A stretch of DNA of 64,000 bases from Solirubrobacterales bacterium (GTDB lineage: Bacteria; Actinomycetota; Thermoleophilia; Solirubrobacterales; 70-9): positions 78,903 through 142,902 of the forward strand of contig DATMZR010000036.1 in assembly GCA_035573435.1 (NCBI GenBank), read 5' to 3'. Both the position numbers and the translations under genes were made by a program. Below the pieces are notes generated by a model. It was not told the DNA's origin and did not search any database. It saw only the letters and a list, made by a program, of their open reading frames with translations. Within the stretch, counting starts at the first letter, position 1. The number at the start of each line of letters is the position of its first letter. Positions 42,273 through 49,754 of this stretch are shown in pieces.

Positions 42273-43732
42273 GCGCCGAGATCCTCGAGTTGACCGTCGC
42301 CGAGGCGCTGCGGCGAATCGAGGCCGGTGAGCTCGCGGCCGACGAGTACTTCGACACCTACGCCGGTGCCGCCCACGACGAGGAGCTCAACGCCTACCTT
42401 CGGGTCCAGCGCCGGAGCGACGAACCACGAACCACGAACGAGGGCGCCGACGCAGCGCTTCGCGGCGTGCCCATTGCGGTCAAGGACATCTTCTGCACGG
42501 AGGGGATCGAGACCACTGCGGGGTCGCGGATCCTGGAGGGCTACCGGCCGCCGTACACCGCCACCGCGGTGCGAAGGCTCGCCGACGCCGGAGCCCGGCT
42601 CCTCGGCAAGACGAACATGGACGAGTTCGCGATGGGCTCCTCGAACGAGAACTCGGGCTACGGCCCGGTGCTCAACCCCTGGGATCGCGAGCGGGTCCCG
42701 GGAGGGTCGTCAGGGGGCTCGGCGGCGGCGGTCGCGGGTCGGGCGGCGCCTTGGGCGATCGGCACCGACACCGGCGGCTCGATTCGCCAACCCGCGTCGC
42801 TCTGCGGGATCGTCGGCCTGAAACCAACCTACGGGGCCGTATCCCGCTACGGGATGATCGCCTTTGCCTCCTCGCTCGACCAGTGCGGCCCGTTGACCCG
42901 TGACGTCAGGGATGCGGCGCTTCTCTTGCGGGCCACCGAGGGCCGCGATCGGTGCGACTCGACCTCGGTCGGCATCGAGGGCGGCGTGACGCTGCCGTCG
43001 CGTGAAAGCCTCGAAGGGCTCCGCTTCGGTGTGCCGCAGGAGCTTTCCGCCGAGGCGGAGGGGATCGAGGCCGGCGTCTCCGAGGTCTTCGGCCGCACGC
43101 TTACGCTGATCGAGGAACTGGGCGGCAAGGTGGACGAGTGCGAGCTCCCTCACGCCGCCCACGGCCTGTCGGCCTACTACGTCCTGGCGCCGGCCGAGGC
43201 CTCGGCGAACCTCGCTCGCTACGACGGGGTGCGCTTCGGTCCTCGCGCGGACGCGGACGGCGACCTGATCGCGATGTACGAACGGACTCGCGCGGAGGGG
43301 TTCGGCGCCGAGGTCAAGCGGCGGATCATGCTCGGCACCTACGCGCTGTCCTCGGGCTACTACGAGGCCTACTACGGCCGCGCCCAGCGCGTTCGCACCA
43401 AGATCGCAGACGACTTCCGAAACGCGTTCGAGCGCTTCGACTACCTGGTGACGCCGACCTCGCCGACGGTGGCCTTCAGGCTCGGGGAGCGAACCGCCGA
43501 TCCGCTGGCGATGTACTTGTCGGACTTCTGCACCGTGCCGATGTCGCTGGCTGGGATCCCCGCGATCTCCCTCCCCGCTGGGCTCGCCGAGCCCAGCGGG
43601 GGCGGCCCGAAGTTGCCTGTGGGCTTCCAGATAGCCGGCCCGGCCTTCGGCGAGTCCGGGCTCCTCGATGCCGCTCATGCGCTCGAGCGAGCCATCGGTT
43701 TCGACACCAGACCGCCGGGGGTGAGCTCTTGA
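42269..43732 (+). CDS. gatA: Asp/Glu-tRNA amidotransferase subunit A
   Basis: 487 aa amidase-signature enzyme releasing ammonia from glutamine. The Ser-cisSer-Lys triad is visible: K72 in PIAVKDIF, the Gly/Ser-rich GGSSGGSAAAV near residue 147, and TDTGGSIRQPAS near 171. The N-terminal half is followed by the canonical GLKPTYGAVSRYG segment. GTG start overlapping gatC (GTGA) and stop overlapping gatB (TGATG) show tight coupling of the three subunits. Confidence 0.96.
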   Translation: MSAEILELTVAEALRRIEAGELAADEYFDTYAGAAHDEELNAYLRVQRRSDEPRTTNEGADAALRGVPIAVKDIFCTEGIETTAGSRILEGYRPPYTATAVRRLADAGARLLGKTNMDEFAMGSSNENSGYGPVLNPWDRERVPGGSSGGSAAAVAGRAAPWAIGTDTGGSIRQPASLCGIVGLKPTYGAVSRYGMIAFASSLDQCGPLTRDVRDAALLLRATEGRDRCDSTSVGIEGGVTLPSRESLEGLRFGVPQELSAEAEGIEAGVSEVFGRTLTLIEELGGKVDECELPHAAHGLSAYYVLAPAEASANLARYDGVRFGPRADADGDLIAMYERTRAEGFGAEVKRRIMLGTYALSSGYYEAYYGRAQRVRTKIADDFRNAFERFDYLVTPTSPTVAFRLGERTADPLAMYLSDFCTVPMSLAGIPAISLPAGLAEPSGGGPKLPVGFQIAGPAFGESGLLDAAHALERAIGFDTRPPGVSS

Positions 43733-45204
43733 TGCCGGAGGGGTACGAGGGGGTGATCGGGCTCGAGATCCACGTCCAGCTGTCGACGCGGACGAAGATG
43801 TTCTGCGGCTGCGAGCTCTCGTTTGGTGACGAGCCGAACACGCACACCTGCCCGATCTGCCTGGGGCATCCCGGGACCCTGCCGGTCACCAACGAGCAGG
43901 CGGTCCGCTACGCGCTCCAGATCGCTTTGGCGCTTGGCTGCGAGCCTGCCGCCCGCTCGATCTTCCACCGCAAGAACTACTTCTATCCGGACCTGCCGAA
44001 GGGCTACCAGATCAGCCAGTACGACATCCCGCTGGCGAGCGAGGGCCGACTGGGCGACGTGCGGATCCATCGCGTGCATCTGGAGGAGGACGCCGCGAAG
44101 CTGATCCACCTCGGCGAATCGGGCCGCATCCACGGCTCCGCCGCGTCGCTGGTGGACTTCAACCGCGGCGGCACGCCCTTGGTCGAGATCGTCACGGAGC
44201 CCGACCTGCGTAGCCCGACCGAGGCACGTGAGTGGGCACAGCTCATGCGGACCACGGTCAAGCAGCTGGGAGTCTCCGATGTGAACATGGAAGAGGGGAG
44301 CCTCCGCTGCGACGCCAACGTCTCGGTGCGGCGCGCCGGCGCCGAGCAGCTCGGGACGAAGACCGAGCTCAAGAACATGAACAGCTTTCGATTCCTAGAG
44401 CGGGGGATCACAGCCGAGCTGGAGCGCCAGGCGTCGTTGCTCGAGTCGGGGGAGCAGGTTGAGCAGGAGACGTTCCACTTCGATCCGCGAACGGGGGCGC
44501 TGACTCCGCTGCGCTCCAAGGAGTACGCGCACGACTACCGCTACTTCCCTGAGCCCGACCTCGTCCCGCTCGCCCCCACCGAGGAGATGCTGCGCACGGC
44601 AAGGCAAGCGCTTCCCGAGCTCCCGGCCGAGAGGCGCGAGCGCTACCAGGCCGAGCTCGGCCTGCCGGAGGTGACCGCCCGCCAGCTCGCCTTCGACGCG
44701 GAGCTGGGCGCTTACTTTGAGCGCGCTCTGAACGCTTCGCGTCAGGGCACGGTTGCGGAGGGTCCTGCGCCCGAGCCGAGGACGATCGCCAACTGGGTTA
44801 CCGGCGAGCTCGTGGGCCGGTTGCGGGAGGCAGGGGATGGGGAGGTGGACCCGGTGAGCTCGAAGGTGTCGCCGGAGGCCCTGGCGGCCCTGGCCGGCAT
44901 GGTCGAGTCGAACCAGGTGACTACGGGCGCCGCGCGGCAGGTGCTGGCAACCCTGGTCGCCGAGGGCGGGGACCCGGCCGAGATCGTGGAGCGCGAGGGC
45001 CTCGCCCAGATGTCCGATGCCGGCGAGCTCGAGGCCATGGTCGACCGTGCCATCGAGGCCGAGCCCGTCGCCGCGGAGAAGGTCAAAGCAGGCAACCCGA
45101 AGGCAATCGGCCCGATCGTCGGCGCGGTGATGCGGGAGACGAAGGGCAGAGCAGATGGCGGGCAGGTGACGCGGCTGATCCAGCAGAAGCTGGGCCTCGA
45201 CTAG
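43732..45204 (+). CDS. gatB: Asp/Glu-tRNA amidotransferase subunit B
   Basis: 490 aa. Kinase-like catalytic domain with IGLEIHVQLSTRTKMFC, zinc-type cysteines (CGC and CPICLGHPG), the conserved YFYPDLPKGYQISQ, and VDFNRGGTPLVEIVTEPD. Helical and YqeY-like tail domains follow (NPKAIGPIVGAVM). It phosphorylates the misacylated tRNA and amidates it with ammonia tunnelled from GatA. Last gene of the operon; ndh follows behind its own promoter. Confidence 0.96.
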   Translation: MPEGYEGVIGLEIHVQLSTRTKMFCGCELSFGDEPNTHTCPICLGHPGTLPVTNEQAVRYALQIALALGCEPAARSIFHRKNYFYPDLPKGYQISQYDIPLASEGRLGDVRIHRVHLEEDAAKLIHLGESGRIHGSAASLVDFNRGGTPLVEIVTEPDLRSPTEAREWAQLMRTTVKQLGVSDVNMEEGSLRCDANVSVRRAGAEQLGTKTELKNMNSFRFLERGITAELERQASLLESGEQVEQETFHFDPRTGALTPLRSKEYAHDYRYFPEPDLVPLAPTEEMLRTARQALPELPAERRERYQAELGLPEVTARQLAFDAELGAYFERALNASRQGTVAEGPAPEPRTIANWVTGELVGRLREAGDGEVDPVSSKVSPEALAALAGMVESNQVTTGAARQVLATLVAEGGDPAEIVEREGLAQMSDAGELEAMVDRAIEAEPVAAEKVKAGNPKAIGPIVGAVMRETKGRADGGQVTRLIQQKLGLD

Positions 45205-45216
45205 CGCCGATCGTCA

Positions 45217-45247
45217 CTTGTAACAACTTGTTACAAGGTGGTACGCT
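45217..45247 (+). promoter_or_regulatory. Perfect 21-bp palindrome overlapping the ndh promoter
   Basis: CTTGTAACAA (45217-45226), one base, TTGTTACAAG (45228-45237). The -10-like TACGCT (45242-45247) ends 6 nt before the GTG start, and TTGTAA within the palindrome is placed as a -35 with an 18-bp spacer. Occupancy would block transcription, so a repressor site is likely. It resembles but does not match the Rex consensus. Confidence 0.75.
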
Positions 45248-45253
45248 CGGCCC

Positions 45254-46573
45254 GTGGCGTGGAATGTGGTCATTGCCGGCGGTGGGTTTGGCGGCGCGTA
45301 CGCCGCGCGCCAGCTCGAGCGGCTGCTCCCGAAGCAGTCCGCTCGCCTGATGCTGGTCAACGACGTCAACTTCCTGCTCTACACGCCGTTCCTGCCCGAA
45401 GCTGCGGCGGGCACCCTGGAGCCGCGCCATGTGGTGACGCCGCTTCGGGACATGCTGAAGCGCACGTTCCTGCGCCTGGGGGCGGTCACCGAGCACGACC
45501 CGGCGGCGCGAACGGTTCGCATCCGTGATCACCAGGGCGAAACCGAGGAGCAGCGCTACGACCAGCTGGTCCTGTCTCTGGGGTCGGTGTCGCGACTCCT
45601 GCCCATCCCGGGCTTGGAGCACGCGATCGGGTTCAAGAGCCTCGCCGACGCCATCTGGCTCCGAAACCACGTGATCGAGACGCTCGAGGCCGCGAACGCC
45701 AGCGAGGATTCGGAGCGACGCCAGGAGCTCCTCACCTACGTATTCGTGGGCGGGGGCTATGCGGGCCTGGAAGCGCTCGCCGAGCTCCAGGACTTCGCCG
45801 CCGACGCGATGGACTCCTACCCTCGCGCGCGGCTTCAGGGAATGCGCTGGATCCTGGTCGAGGCGACCGACCGCGTTCTGCCCGAGATCGACCTGAGGCT
45901 CGCCGAGTACGCGGCACGAGAGCTTCGCAGCCGCGGCATCGACATCCGTCTGGGGACGCGTCTCGAGGCGGTGGAGCCGGACGCCGTTACGCTCTCGACC
46001 GGGGAGCGAATTCCCACCCGGACCATGGTCTGGACCACGGGGGTTGCGCCGCATCCCAGCCTCGCCGAGCTGAGCGTGCCGCTGAACGAGCACGGGCGGG
46101 TGCGGGTCGACGAGTACATGCGGGTTGAGGGCATGCAGGGCGTCTGGGCGATCGGGGACTGCGCCGCTGTCCCGGATCCCTCTGCCGGGATGACCCGACC
46201 GTCGCCTCCGACCGCTCAGCACGCCATCCGCCAGGGCCGGGCTGTTGCGCACAACGTGGCCGCCGAGCTCGGCATCGGCAAGGCAAGGCCGTTCCGGTAT
46301 CGCAACAAGGGCGCGTTCGTCAACCTGGGTCGCTACAAGGCGGTGGGTCGGCTGGGACGGTTCACCTTCTCGGGGTTCCCGGCCTGGTGGCTGGCCCGCA
46401 CGTACCACATGAGCCAGATCCCGGGCACCGCGCGCAAGATCCGCGCCGTGGTCGACTGGACGGTCGGCCTGCCGTTCCGCCGAGACGTCGCCGAGGTCGG
46501 CTCGATCGGCCACCCGCGACCGCTTCGCGTCGAGGAGTACGCGCGCGGCGGCAGCCATCGGCCGGTCTCCTGA
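45254..46573 (+). CDS. ndh: Type II NADH dehydrogenase (NDH-2)-like oxidoreductase
   Basis: 439 aa, two-dinucleotide-binding-domain flavoprotein. FAD motif IAGGGFGGAYAARQL (7-21), NAD motif FVGGGYAGLEALAEL (near 162), and the closing FAD motif VWAIGDCAAVPD (near 296), followed by the quinone-site-like PTAQHAIRQG. A C-terminal extension (about 340-439) would sit on the membrane. It passes electrons from NADH to menaquinone without pumping protons, which fits the men genes in the window. A sulfide:quinone oxidoreductase is a less likely alternative. The promoter is overlapped by a perfect palindrome. Confidence 0.88.
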   Translation: MAWNVVIAGGGFGGAYAARQLERLLPKQSARLMLVNDVNFLLYTPFLPEAAAGTLEPRHVVTPLRDMLKRTFLRLGAVTEHDPAARTVRIRDHQGETEEQRYDQLVLSLGSVSRLLPIPGLEHAIGFKSLADAIWLRNHVIETLEAANASEDSERRQELLTYVFVGGGYAGLEALAELQDFAADAMDSYPRARLQGMRWILVEATDRVLPEIDLRLAEYAARELRSRGIDIRLGTRLEAVEPDAVTLSTGERIPTRTMVWTTGVAPHPSLAELSVPLNEHGRVRVDEYMRVEGMQGVWAIGDCAAVPDPSAGMTRPSPPTAQHAIRQGRAVAHNVAAELGIGKARPFRYRNKGAFVNLGRYKAVGRLGRFTFSGFPAWWLARTYHMSQIPGTARKIRAVVDWTVGLPFRRDVAEVGSIGHPRPLRVEEYARGGSHRPVS

Positions 46574-46611
46574 GCAAAGTACGCCCGCCTTTCGTCCGCC
46601 AGAATTGAGAC

Positions 46612-46893
46612 ATGGCGGCGCCCTACGTGATCATCGCCCTCTCGTTCGGCATCGCCACGGGAGTGATCGGGCGCGCCAAGGGGAGCTCCTTCCTCATCTG
46701 GCTGGTCGTCGGCTCGGTGCTGCCGGTCCTTGGCCTGATCGCGGTCATCCTGTACGAGCCGGACGACGAGCCCGAGCGCCGCTGCCCTCGCTGCGGAAAG
46801 GTCCACAAGCTCTACGTCCAGGTCTGCAACCGGTGCGGGGCGGACCTCTACTTTCCGGAATCATCGGACCAACCCCAGGCCGGGCAGGGCTAG
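46612..46893 (+). CDS. Small membrane protein with zinc ribbon
   Basis: 93 aa. Two hydrophobic segments (about residues 5-20 and 27-47) are followed by a cytoplasmic zinc ribbon with CPRC and CNRC at about residues 58-75, then a short tail. Function unknown; the type is widespread in Actinobacteria. The start is supported by an AGAATT hexamer five bases upstream. It is convergent with the GT2 gene across palindromic repeat A copy 3. Confidence 0.75.
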   Translation: MAAPYVIIALSFGIATGVIGRAKGSSFLIWLVVGSVLPVLGLIAVILYEPDDEPERRCPRCGKVHKLYVQVCNRCGADLYFPESSDQPQAGQG

Positions 46894-46916
46894 TAGGGGG
46901 TCGGGCGGCGGGGATT

Positions 46917-46951
46917 GGCGAGTTTGTGGCGCATAGCGCCATAAACTCGCC
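46917..46951 (+). repeat. Palindromic repeat family A, copy 3
   Basis: Arms 46917-46931 (GGCGAGTTTGTGGCG) and 46937-46951 (CGCCATAAACTCGCC) around loop CATAG; two flanking T-A pairs extend the stem to 17. The only irregularity is one G-U wobble in plus-strand RNA. It lies between convergent genes. Confidence 0.8.
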
Positions 46952-46984
46952 AAGGGCGGCCATTCAGGCCGCGGGCCCTGGCCT

Positions 46985-48052
46985 CTACCTGAGCCACGTG
47001 CGAACGATCGCGTTCGCGAAGCCGAGCCCGTAGCGCACCACCGCCGGCTTCTTCGAATGGCCGTGCATGCGCCGCGCGACCGTCACCGGGACCTCCTTGG
47101 CAGGGATGTCTCGCCTGAGCGCCTCGATCAGGAACTCGGAGGTATGGAACTGCTCCTGGCGCAGCACGAGCTGTGGCAGGACGTCGGAGCGCACCGCGCG
47201 GTAGCCGTTGGAGCAGTCGCTCACCTTGGTGCGCGTGATCAGCGAGACGACCCGGTTGAAGACGACGATCCCCATCTCGCGGGCATAGTGGTTCGGCTCC
47301 GCCCTGCCCAGCACGCGCGAGCCGTGGGCGACCGCCACCTCGCCGGAGACGACCGGTTGAACCAGGCGGTCCATCTCGGACGGCAGGTGCTGCCCGTCCG
47401 CGTCCAAGGTGACCACGATGGTGGCGCCCGAGTCGGCGAGGAGGCGGTAGCCGGTGCGCAGCGCCGCGCCGCCTCCGCGGTTGATCAGGTGCCGGGCGAT
47501 CGCCGCCCCTCGCTGCGCGGCGATGTCCGCGGTGCCATCGCGGGAGCCGTCGTCGACGACCAGGGTGGCGGTCTGGAGCCCACAGACCTCGGCCGGAATC
47601 CGGTCGAGGACGTAACCGATGCTGTCGGCCTCGTTGTAGGCCGGGATCAGGACGCCGATCTTGTCGCGGAATCGCTCCGGATAGCCGGCTTCCGAGAACT
47701 GTTCCCACGCGAATCCCTCGAGCACCGCCGAGAGCTCACGGGTGATCCGCGAGCCCTGTGACAGGGCGCGAACCACCAGTACGAACAGGATGAGGATGGC
47801 GATCACGGCCACGCCCACGATCCGGGTCCCGTTCTCGCGCTTGAACGAGAAGGCGCTGAGGATCGCGTCCAGAAGGTCCGTGCCGGCCACGATCGCCAGT
47901 CCAAGGGCGACCAGCAGCAGGATCAGGACGTCGACGTTGCGCAGGGAGCGCCTCCGCCAGATCGCGAAGGCTGCCACGAGCGCGGCGATCACCAGGCCGG
48001 CGGCGCGCAGCGCCGTCAACTCGGGCGGGAAGACGTCCGCTGGCGAGGTCAT
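46985..48052 (-). CDS. DUF2304-like membrane domain fused to GT2 glycosyltransferase
   Basis: 355 aa. The first 110 residues contain three hydrophobic segments and WRRRSLRNVDVL, resembling DUF2304 proteins that normally occur as separate partners of GT2 enzymes. The catalytic domain (about 130-355) shows VLIPAYNEADSIGYVLD, VVDDGSRDGT, the metal-binding TLDADGQHLP and SDCSNGYRAVR, close to dolichyl/polyprenyl-phosphate mannose synthases. It probably transfers a sugar to a polyprenyl phosphate. It is divergent from the UDP-sulfoquinovose synthase gene with 47 bp between. Confidence 0.82.
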   Translation of the reverse strand: MTSPADVFPPELTALRAAGLVIAALVAAFAIWRRRSLRNVDVLILLLVALGLAIVAGTDLLDAILSAFSFKRENGTRIVGVAVIAILILFVLVVRALSQGSRITRELSAVLEGFAWEQFSEAGYPERFRDKIGVLIPAYNEADSIGYVLDRIPAEVCGLQTATLVVDDGSRDGTADIAAQRGAAIARHLINRGGGAALRTGYRLLADSGATIVVTLDADGQHLPSEMDRLVQPVVSGEVAVAHGSRVLGRAEPNHYAREMGIVVFNRVVSLITRTKVSDCSNGYRAVRSDVLPQLVLRQEQFHTSEFLIEALRRDIPAKEVPVTVARRMHGHSKKPAVVRYGLGFANAIVRTWLR

Positions 48053-48099
48053 GAGCCGCTACAGGATAGGAGTGACCGGTCCGCTACCCTCGCGCGACC

Positions 48100-49293
48100 A
48101 TGCGAGTCCTGATCCTCGGAGGTGACGGGTACCTTGGGTGGCCCACCGCGATGCGGTTCTCGGCTCGCGGCCACGAAGTCGCCGTGGTGGACAACTTCTC
48201 CAGACGGCGGTGGCACGTCCAGCACGCGACCGGATCGCTGACTCCCATTTGCTCCCTGGTCGACCGGGTCGAGGCCTGGAACCAGGTGAGCGGCAACGAG
48301 ATCGGCGTCTTCGTGGGGTCGATCGAGGACGGCGACTTCGTCGACCGGGTGATCGCAGAGACCCTGCCCGAGACGATCATCCACTACGGCGAGCAGCCTT
48401 CGGCGCCCTACTCGATGAAGTCCCGTGCGGCCGCGGTCGAAACCCAGTACACGAACGTCATCGGAACCCTGGAGCTCTTGTTCTCGATCCGCGACCGGGT
48501 GCCCGATTGCCACCTGGTCAAGCTCGGCACCATGGGCGAGTACGGGACCCCGAACATCGACATCGAGGAGGGGTTCCTAGAGATCGAGCACAAGGGTCGC
48601 CGGGACACGCTTCCGTTTCCGAAGATGCCCGGCTCGCTCTATCACCTGTCCAAGGTTCACGACTCGCACAACATCCACTTCGCCTGCCGGATCTGGGGCC
48701 TACGAGCCACCGACCTCAACCAGGGCGTGGTCTACGGGATCGAGACGGAGGAATCCGCCCGGGACGAGCGCCTGATCACGCGTTTTGACTACGACGAGTA
48801 CTTCGGCACCGTGCTCAACCGTTTCTGCGTCCAGGCGGTGATCGGTCACCCACTCACCGTCTATGGCGAGGGCGGACAGACCCGTGGCTTCCTGAACATC
48901 CGCGACACGCTCCAGTGCGTCGAGCTGGCGGCCTCCAATCCCGGCGAGCTGGGCGAGTTCCGGGTCTTCAACCAGTTCACGGAGCAGTTCTCGGTTTCCC
49001 AGCTGGCCGAGCTCGTGAAGCGAACCGGGGAGGAGCTCGGCTATCCAGTCGAGGTGCGCGCGTTTCCGAACCCGCGGATCGAGGCCGAGCGCCACTACTA
49101 CAACGCCACCAATACGAAGCTGATCGACCTCGGGCTGAAGCCCCACCTTCTCGGTGAGGAGCTGGTCCGCTCGATGCTGCGGATCATCGAGCGGTACAAG
49201 GGCCGGGTAATCGAGCGCGCGATCCTGCCGACCACGCGCTGGAAGCCGGGAGAGCTGATGGGTGAGGTCGAAGCCGCGGAACGGCCCTCCTGA
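48100..49293 (+). CDS. sqdB: UDP-sulfoquinovose synthase
   Basis: 397 aa SDR enzyme that makes UDP-sulfoquinovose from UDP-glucose and sulfite. The family hallmarks are all present: GGDGYLGWPTAM, VDNFSRRRWH, IHYGEQPSAPYSM, TMGEYGTPNIDIEEG, FPKMPGSLYHLSKVHDS and RATDLNQGVVYG. The catalytic triad is T144, Y181, K185, one off the plant SQD1 numbering. Products may be sulfolipid (SQDG) or a sulfoquinovose-containing glycan; no SqdX-type lipid glycosyltransferase is seen nearby, and the divergent GT2 gene is not one. TACCCT ends 9 nt before the ATG. Confidence 0.92.
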   Translation: MRVLILGGDGYLGWPTAMRFSARGHEVAVVDNFSRRRWHVQHATGSLTPICSLVDRVEAWNQVSGNEIGVFVGSIEDGDFVDRVIAETLPETIIHYGEQPSAPYSMKSRAAAVETQYTNVIGTLELLFSIRDRVPDCHLVKLGTMGEYGTPNIDIEEGFLEIEHKGRRDTLPFPKMPGSLYHLSKVHDSHNIHFACRIWGLRATDLNQGVVYGIETEESARDERLITRFDYDEYFGTVLNRFCVQAVIGHPLTVYGEGGQTRGFLNIRDTLQCVELAASNPGELGEFRVFNQFTEQFSVSQLAELVKRTGEELGYPVEVRAFPNPRIEAERHYYNATNTKLIDLGLKPHLLGEELVRSMLRIIERYKGRVIERAILPTTRWKPGELMGEVEAAERPS

Positions 49294-49297
49294 GGGC

Positions 49298-49720
49298 ATG
49301 GCGGAATTCCAGTCCGAGAGTGAGTTCCGTGAGGTCATGGACAAGGCCTTCACCCTGATGAGCACGGACCCCGAGATGGGGCCGAAGCTCCGTGACGCCA
49401 GGGTGCCCCAGCGGTTCGAGTTCCCCGACCAGGAGGCTGTGGTGAACGTCACCTACGGGGAGGAGGGCGGTGATCAGAACCTGCGCTGGGAGTGGTCGGA
49501 CGACGTCGACTGGGAGCCGAAGGTCGGGATGACGATGAGCTCCGAGGTCGCCAACAGGTACTTCCAGGGGAAGGAGAACGTGCCGCTCGCCCTCGCCAAG
49601 CGCCGCATCAAGAGCTCCGGCGACATCAAATCGGCGCTGAAGCTGATCCCGATCACCAAGCCGGTATTCGCGATGTACCGCGAGATGCTGGAGCGCGACT
49701 ACCCACACCTAGTCGTCTGA
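49298..49720 (+). CDS. SCP2-like domain protein
   Basis: 140 aa. The pattern EFREVMDKAFTLMSTDP, VNVTYGEEG..LRWEW, and the C-terminal LALAKRRIKSSGDIKSALKLIPI fits the SCP2 sterol-transfer fold, a hydrophobic-ligand carrier. The ligand is unknown. It follows sqdB by 4 bp on the same strand and is probably co-transcribed, so it may handle a lipid related to the sulfoquinovose pathway (speculative). ilvB starts 34 bp later behind its own -10-like element. Confidence 0.65.
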   Translation: MAEFQSESEFREVMDKAFTLMSTDPEMGPKLRDARVPQRFEFPDQEAVVNVTYGEEGGDQNLRWEWSDDVDWEPKVGMTMSSEVANRYFQGKENVPLALAKRRIKSSGDIKSALKLIPITKPVFAMYREMLERDYPHLVV

Positions 49721-49754
49721 CCAGCGTTTGTGGTTGTCGTACACTCGGCTGCCC

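Noticed and set aside
45217..45237. Calling the ndh palindrome a Rex site.
   Set aside because: Half-sites are TTGTAA/TTACAA rather than TTGTGA/TCACAA and the spacing is one base too long; no rex gene is in the window.
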